DNA from: Actinomycetota bacterium
Lineage (GTDB): Bacteria > Actinomycetota > Actinomycetes > Actinomycetales > Kineosporiaceae
Assembly (NCBI GenBank): GCA_030837505.1
Contig: JAUPKJ010000209.1
Coordinates: 1 to 34,626, forward strand
Length of the DNA stretch: 34,626 nucleotides
Direction: 5' to 3'
Numbering within the stretch: the first letter of the stretch is position 1; every line of letters starts with the position of its first letter. A program made the position numbers and the translations under genes. The notes below the pieces were generated by a model that had not been told where the DNA came from, ran no database searches, and saw nothing but the letters and a program-made list of their open reading frames with translations. Of this stretch, positions 30,099 through 34,626 are shown piece by piece.

Positions 30099-32462
30099 TC
30101 ATTGCAGGACGGCCAGTCCGTCGGCGTGCACGTTCGGGCGTCCGCTGGTTCCGTCCACGACCATCTTGATGGTGTGTTTGCCGGAGGCCACGGTCTTGGT
30201 CCACACGATCTGCCGGTACTGGTTGGATGCGGAATAGAGGTTTACGGTGCCGGCCTTGGCGCCGTCGACGTACACGGTGGCCGTGCCGCTGCGCGCGGAC
30301 TTGAACGCGACCAACCCCACGGAACGCCCTGTGACCGTCCAGGTGAGGGAGGCTCCCTTGCGGGACGCGGCGAGGATCGCCCCACCGAGGTAACTGCTGC
30401 CGGCCTGTTGCGCCCACGTGCCGGCCTTGGTGCCCTTCTGCTCGGAGGTCAGCAGCGGGGTGCGGGTGATCGTGGCTGCGGCACTGGTGTTACCGGCCCG
30501 GTCCACGGCCTGCAGAGTGATCTTCCTGGCGCCCCCGGGCTTGAGGGAGGTGGACCAGGCGGTCGTGGTGGGCGCGAAGGACGCCGCCGTGGGGGCGGTG
30601 GCCTTCACCGAGGCCAGGGCGAGGTTGTCGGAGGCCTTCCAGCTCACGGTCACGGGGACGGCCGCGGTGCTCACCTGCCCGGTGCGCACGGCAGCGGCCG
30701 GCCAGGTGGCGAACTTCGGCGCGGTGACGTCGCCGTTGACGGTCAGGGTGCTCGTGGCCGTGAGGCCGGTCAGGTGGGTCGCACGGAGCGCGACCGTATG
30801 CTTGCCGGCGGGGACGGTCACGGACGCCGTGGTCGCCGTGCCGGCGAGAGTGGTCTTGACCGCGCCGTCCACGAGAAGTTCGAAGGACCGCAGGAGGCGG
30901 GTCGGGGTCGAGACGGACCAGGTGAGTTTGACAGCGCCCTTGGTGTAGTAGGCGTTGTCGGCCGAGTTGGCCCCGGTGACGGCGGTGACCTTCAGGTTCG
31001 TGGGAGCGGCCGCCCAGCTCCGGATCTCCGGCAGCTTCTGGTAGAAGGCCTCGCCCGGGCACTCGGTCGCGTAACCGTCCCGGTGACCGGAGATCGAGTT
31101 GAACGTGTAGGTCTTGCCCTTGGTGTAGCCGGGGCTGTCTGCGGTGGCCTGGGTCAGTTGCGCCGTCTGGGTGGAACTCTGCCCGGCGAGTCCGAGTTTC
31201 CAGGCGGCCAGGTGGGCCACGGCCTGCCTGGCGGGCAGGGGGGCGGGGCTGTCGCTGTAGGTGCCGATCACCGAGATGCCGGTGCTGCCGGTGTTGAAGC
31301 CGTAGGTGTGGGCCCCGATCACGCCCTGGTCGATCCCTCCGTAGCGCCCCTCGAAGATCGTGCCGCAGCGGTCGACGACGAAGTTGTACCCCAGGTCGCG
31401 CCAGCCCAGGCTGGTCACGTGGTAGGAGTACAGGCTGCGCACGATCTTGGCGGAGTCGGTGCAGACGTAGTCCGTGGTGGTCGCCGTGTGGTGTACGAAA
31501 ACCACTTTCGGGGAGGTCGCCGTGTAATCGGGTTCGGTCTGCTCGCGCAGCTTCTCGTTGGCCTGCCATCCGGCGCGCAACGTGATGGCCGGGCGCGTGA
31601 CCGGGGTGTTCTGTATGGCGGTGGGGGGCTTGGTCTTGGTCGGTGTGGGAGCCACCGACACGGAGGCCGACGCCGAGGGCTTGGGGGTTGCGGTCGCGGT
31701 GGGCGTGGGGTCCTGGGCCGGCGGGGCCTTCGGCTCGACCGGGGCAGTGGTCTGCTCGGCGGTGGGTGTCGGAGTCTGTGACGGCGCGGGGGTGTTCGCC
31801 GGGGTGCCGGGTTCCTGGGGGGTGTCGACCGGGGGAGTGGCTTCTTCGGTCGGGGTGGGGGTCTGCCCCGCGGGGGCCGGGTCGTCCATGCGCTGGGAGG
31901 CCAGCTGCCAGCGGGGGGCCGTGCCCTGGGCGAGGGTGTTGTCGGTCGGCTCGCGGTCGGGGTCGACCAGGTCCAGGCGCATCCCTGCGGGCAGGCCCTC
32001 GACGGTGCGGCCGTCGACGCGAACCTCGACACCGTCGGAGTTCCCGACCCACACGGGTTCGGTGCCACCGCGGCGGGCGTCCGCCGTGCCTTCCTCTCCT
32101 TGTTCCGAACCGAGGTCGGCCCAGGCCGTCCACTTTCCGGTGTCGGTGCTGCGGGCCCGGACCTGGACGCGGCCCTCCACGAGCTGGGCGGCGTCGTCCC
32201 AGGTGACTCCGATGAGGCTGAAGGGCTCGGTGGCCTCGTCCCTGGCGTGCACCGTGGTGGATCCCGCCTGCGGGGCGGGCAGCTGTACGGAACGCACGCT
32301 GCTGTTGCGGGGCCCGGTGGGTGCGGCCCGGTCACCGGAGGGGGCTGAGGAATCCCTGACCAGGAAGGTGACAGCCCCGGTTGCTACGAGGGCACCCGAC
32401 ACCAGGCAGGCCATCACCGCCTTCCCCTGCAGCTGAACGGGCATCCGACCCAGTTTTTTCAT
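30099..32462 (-). CDS. Secreted PGRP-type N-acetylmuramoyl-L-alanine amidase
   Basis: The 787-residue protein has a signal sequence (MKKLGRM, hydrophobic core about 15-34), a beta-rich N-terminal domain, a Pro/Thr-rich wall-spanning linker (about 195-285) and a peptidoglycan-recognition amidase domain (about 296-482). The linker precedes AGWQANEKL. Zinc ligands are visible: H324 in FVHHTATTTDY, H460 in SISGHRDGYATECPG, and C468. Bacterial-Ig-like regions (about 485-685) and a C-terminal beta module of about 100 residues (SYLGGAILAASRKG through ADGLAVLQ) likely bind the wall. It should cut the amide bond between muramic acid and L-alanine. ATG 32462 follows GAGGTTGGTC. It is divergent from the DNRLRE protein. 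Confidence 0.93.
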   Translation of the reverse strand: MKKLGRMPVQLQGKAVMACLVSGALVATGAVTFLVRDSSAPSGDRAAPTGPRNSSVRSVQLPAPQAGSTTVHARDEATEPFSLIGVTWDDAAQLVEGRVQVRARSTDTGKWTAWADLGSEQGEEGTADARRGGTEPVWVGNSDGVEVRVDGRTVEGLPAGMRLDLVDPDREPTDNTLAQGTAPRWQLASQRMDDPAPAGQTPTPTEEATPPVDTPQEPGTPANTPAPSQTPTPTAEQTTAPVEPKAPPAQDPTPTATATPKPSASASVSVAPTPTKTKPPTAIQNTPVTRPAITLRAGWQANEKLREQTEPDYTATSPKVVFVHHTATTTDYVCTDSAKIVRSLYSYHVTSLGWRDLGYNFVVDRCGTIFEGRYGGIDQGVIGAHTYGFNTGSTGISVIGTYSDSPAPLPARQAVAHLAAWKLGLAGQSSTQTAQLTQATADSPGYTKGKTYTFNSISGHRDGYATECPGEAFYQKLPEIRSWAAAPTNLKVTAVTGANSADNAYYTKGAVKLTWSVSTPTRLLRSFELLVDGAVKTTLAGTATTASVTVPAGKHTVALRATHLTGLTATSTLTVNGDVTAPKFATWPAAAVRTGQVSTAAVPVTVSWKASDNLALASVKATAPTAASFAPTTTAWSTSLKPGGARKITLQAVDRAGNTSAAATITRTPLLTSEQKGTKAGTWAQQAGSSYLGGAILAASRKGASLTWTVTGRSVGLVAFKSARSGTATVYVDGAKAGTVNLYSASNQYRQIVWTKTVASGKHTIKMVVDGTSGRPNVHADGLAVLQ

Positions 32463-33018
32463 GACCAACCTCGTGTTCCCGTGGGCCGACCGGGACCCTT
32501 GCCCGATCGGTGCGTTCCGTCGCATGGAGTATGAGTCTTCGACCCCGAACAAGGTGCCGGGGGCTCCAGTGAGTGGACGCCTCCGGCGGGGCCAGAGGGA
32601 ATGTCCGGAACTGAAAGTGACGATATATCAGCTGAGCGGTGAGGGTCTTTCGAGGCAGTGAGGTTTCCGAACGGAGGAAGTGATTCCGAACGGTCGAAAA
32701 CCCTACCGAATGGGCAGCACGTGACTGAAGAAACAGCGACATCGTGCCGTGAAAGCGGTGCCTCTTCCTCGGTGACACGGTCCGGGGACCTGAGGCGCAC
32801 CAAGGGCAAAACCAACTAGTGAGACGTCGAATTCCGACGACTGTGGGTAGATGGTACATGTTCCGGGGGGCCGTGGTTCCCCCGGCGCGTGTGATACAGA
32901 TCTCCTGCTGTTCCCGGTGGTGAGATCTTGACGGGCTGGGCGGGCGACTGTGAAGGTTACCCGGCGGTACGCGTAGCGAATCGGGACGTGCGCGTCGTTT
33001 CCCTCCGGGGGGTTTCTC
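32463..33018. other. 556-base divergent intergenic region
   Basis: No gene is supported on either strand. Contents: a 10-bp direct repeat TTCCGAACGG at 32665-32674 and 32684-32693 (19-bp period); on the minus strand a possible promoter TTCAGT-N18-TAGGGT just upstream of it; a 7-bp hairpin (32863-32869 with 32879-32885); on the plus strand TTGACG at 32928-32933 with only a poor -10. I looked for the c-di-AMP (ydaO) riboswitch often found before wall hydrolases and did not find its conserved blocks. Confidence 0.5.
32665..32693 (-). promoter_or_regulatory. 10-bp direct repeat in the amidase leader/promoter region
   Basis: CCGTTCGGAA occurs twice on the minus strand, 9 bases apart. A candidate TAGGGT -10 lies at 32707-32702, placing the repeats at or just after the start point. 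A regulator site is possible. Confidence 0.35.
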
Positions 33019-34626
33019 ATGGTTGTTCGTCCTTGGCTGCTGCCTGCCTGCCTGTCGGTTGGTTCCGGTGTGGGACGGGAGGATCCGGTTCGGGGTGGTC
33101 CGGTTCGGGGCGGTCCGGGGCGGTGGTGGCGGTTCTCGGCCTTGGTGCTTCCGGTGGCCTTGGTGTTGTCGTTGGCGGAGGGGGATCCCGCTCGGGCCGC
33201 GGTGGCCGGGCCGGCGCGAGGGGTGTCCTCGGCGGCGAAGGCGGTGTCGGTGCGGGAGGCCGCGGATGTCCCGGCGGCGCGGGTGGCGGCGCGGGTGTCG
33301 GGGGAACGGGTGGAGGCGTTGTCCGAGCGCAGCGAGTCGTCGACGACGTGGGTGAATCCGGACGGGTCGTTGACGTCGGAGTTGTTCGCCGGACCCCGGT
33401 GGGTGCGCCGGGGCGAGGAATGGGTCGAGGTCGATGTGACCTTGCAGAAGGCTTCGGACGGCACGGTGGTGTCCCGGGCCCACCCGAAGGGGCTGCGTCT
33501 GGGAGGCCGGGGCGGGGCGCGGCCGGCGTCGATGAAGGCGGCCCGTTCGGCTCCCGCGCGGGATCTGGTGACGTTGGGGCAGGGGGACGACGCCGTGACG
33601 TTGCGGTGGAAAGGGGGGTTGCCCGAGCCGGTGCTCTCGGGGGCGCGGGCGACGTATCCGCAGGCTGTGCCGGGCGCGGATGTCGTGGTGGAGGCCACCC
33701 GCACGGGGTTCGAACAGTTTGTGGTGCTCAAGGAGCGTCCGGCGGCGACGGATTGGTCGTACACGTTGCCGTTGGTGGTGCGGGGGGTGAAGGCCCGGAA
33801 GGCTTCGGACGGTGGGGTGGAGTTCGTGGACCGTCGGACGGGGAAGGTGCGGGCGGTGATGCCCGCACCGGTGATGTGGGATGCGAGTGGGGAGGCGGGG
33901 TCGGGGCGGTCGGTTCGGCAGGTTCCGGCGGCGATGGCGGTGTCGCAGAAGGGGTCGTCGATCGAGTTGACGGTGACACCGGACGCGGGGTTCCTGGCGG
34001 ATCCGGCGACGGTTTATCCCGTGACGGTGGACCCGTCGACGACGGGGTTGTGGATGGTGTCGGACACGTTCATCAAGCCGAACGACACGTCGGGTCGGAC
34101 GGGGGCGACGTCGCTGGAGTGGGGTACGAATCCGGCGGGCGTGACGATGAAGGCCGCTCAGACGTTCATGACCTGGTACACCGAGCCGGTGGCCGACGCG
34201 TTGGTCACGGACGCGAAGTTGAGCCTGTGGAACTACAACTCGGGGAACACCGCGGACTGCAAGTCCAGAGGATGGTCGGTGTATCCGGCGGACAAGACGG
34301 CGTGGTCGAGCGTGCTGTGGGCTGACCGGCCGGTTCCGGTGGAGGGCGCGTACGCGACGTCGTACGAGACCCGGGGCGGGGCCGGGTGCACGGCTGATGG
34401 GTGGATCAACGCTGATCTGACCGAGCTGGTGCAGGTGTGGGCCTCGGCGCGCAACACGAACTCCCCGATGATGATCAAGGCTGGGGCGGAGTCGGACACC
34501 ACGTACTTCAAACAGCTGAACTCCTCGGACGCTGCCACGAACGTCCCGAAGCTGACGGTGACGTACAACTACCGGCCGCGTACGGGCACTGCGCAGGAGG
34601 CCGGGCCGCCGTTCGTGAAGGACGCG
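33019..34626 (+). CDS. Secreted DNRLRE-domain (RHS-type) wall protein, 5' part
   Basis: The frame is open for all 536 codons from ATG 33019 to the window end. The N-terminus has a Gly/Pro-rich basic stretch, RWWRF and a hydrophobic core SALVLPVALVLSL, with likely signal cleavage after DPARA-AVA. After an Ala/Arg-rich region comes a beta-rich domain (WVEVDVTLQKASDGTVV, VPGADVVVEATRTGFEQFVVLKE) and then a DNRLRE domain (about residues 345-516, MVSDTFIKPNDTSGRTGATS ... PKLTVTYNY). In actinobacteria this layout precedes RHS repeats and often a C-terminal toxin; neither is reached here. A GGGGGG element 6 bases upstream may serve as ribosome site. Confidence 0.85.
   Translation, partial: MVVRPWLLPACLSVGSGVGREDPVRGGPVRGGPGRWWRFSALVLPVALVLSLAEGDPARAAVAGPARGVSSAAKAVSVREAADVPAARVAARVSGERVEALSERSESSTTWVNPDGSLTSELFAGPRWVRRGEEWVEVDVTLQKASDGTVVSRAHPKGLRLGGRGGARPASMKAARSAPARDLVTLGQGDDAVTLRWKGGLPEPVLSGARATYPQAVPGADVVVEATRTGFEQFVVLKERPAATDWSYTLPLVVRGVKARKASDGGVEFVDRRTGKVRAVMPAPVMWDASGEAGSGRSVRQVPAAMAVSQKGSSIELTVTPDAGFLADPATVYPVTVDPSTTGLWMVSDTFIKPNDTSGRTGATSLEWGTNPAGVTMKAAQTFMTWYTEPVADALVTDAKLSLWNYNSGNTADCKSRGWSVYPADKTAWSSVLWADRPVPVEGAYATSYETRGGAGCTADGWINADLTELVQVWASARNTNSPMMIKAGAESDTTYFKQLNSSDAATNVPKLTVTYNYRPRTGTAQEAGPPFVKDA

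Noticed and set aside
32463-33018. c-di-AMP (ydaO) riboswitch before the amidase gene
   Set aside because: Expected because wall hydrolases often carry it in Actinobacteria, but none of its conserved blocks was found on the minus strand.
32928-34325. Plus-strand 465-codon Gly/Val/Arg-rich frame at the right end
   Set aside because: It is a frame-shifted shadow of the DNRLRE protein; only the frame starting at 33019 gives a signal peptide and a recognisable domain.

Overview
The window is chromosomal DNA of a high-GC actinobacterium. The signs are GC-rich third positions, many GTG starts, a GroEL2-type GGMDF tail, XPB-type helicase paired with a helicase-associated WYL protein, actinobacterial XylA, and an MprAB/PepD-like (or CutRS/HtrA-like) secretion-stress locus. 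Order Micrococcales is my best guess, but no rRNA or other marker settles it. No tRNA, rRNA, CRISPR array, insertion sequence or prophage was seen, so the stretch reads as a core/accessory mosaic, not a mobile island.

Layout, left to right. (1) 1-2.8 kb: 3' end of groEL, a soluble Aer-type PAS protein, and moaE. (2) 2.8-5.1 kb, minus strand: a multi-membrane GT39-like glycosyltransferase and moaD, the sulfur-carrier partner of MoaE. (3) 5.5-11.5 kb, sugar use: a GH1 beta-glycosidase, converging on xylB-xylA, which diverge from a ROK repressor (xylR-like). The xylA and ROK promoters each carry the same operator architecture, TTCGTTC-N7-GAAC. (4) 11.6-13.7 kb: a TetR repressor divergent from a leader ORF plus NmrA-like oxidoreductase, with two near-identical operators between them, followed by two tiny overlapping ORFs. 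(5) 13.8-20.9 kb, minus strand: ferric-reductase-like flavohemoprotein, secreted FMN-binding protein, ApbE flavin transferase, OmpR-type response regulator, sensor kinase and membrane HtrA protease. The first three form a complete candidate extracytoplasmic flavinylation/electron-transfer module. The last three form an envelope-stress circuit. The two modules are joined by a gene overlap. (6) 21.2-27.2 kb, minus strand: XPB helicase, a proline-rich membrane protein, and a large helicase-associated/WYL protein. (7) 27.4-29.9 kb: a HemY-type (copro)protoporphyrinogen oxidase overlapping a radical SAM/SPASM protein. (8) 30.1-34.6 kb: a secreted PGRP-type amidase divergent from a long secreted DNRLRE/RHS-type wall protein that runs off the window.

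Regulation is unusually readable. Besides the sugar and TetR operators, 7-bp direct repeats at strict 11-bp spacing lie in front of htrA (two copies) and of the response regulator (three copies), the arrangement OmpR/PhoB-family regulators bind. Perfect long hairpins separate most convergent or stacked transcription units. Short tandem duplications (14-27 bp units between genes, 9-21 bp units in frame inside genes) recur through the window and are listed individually.
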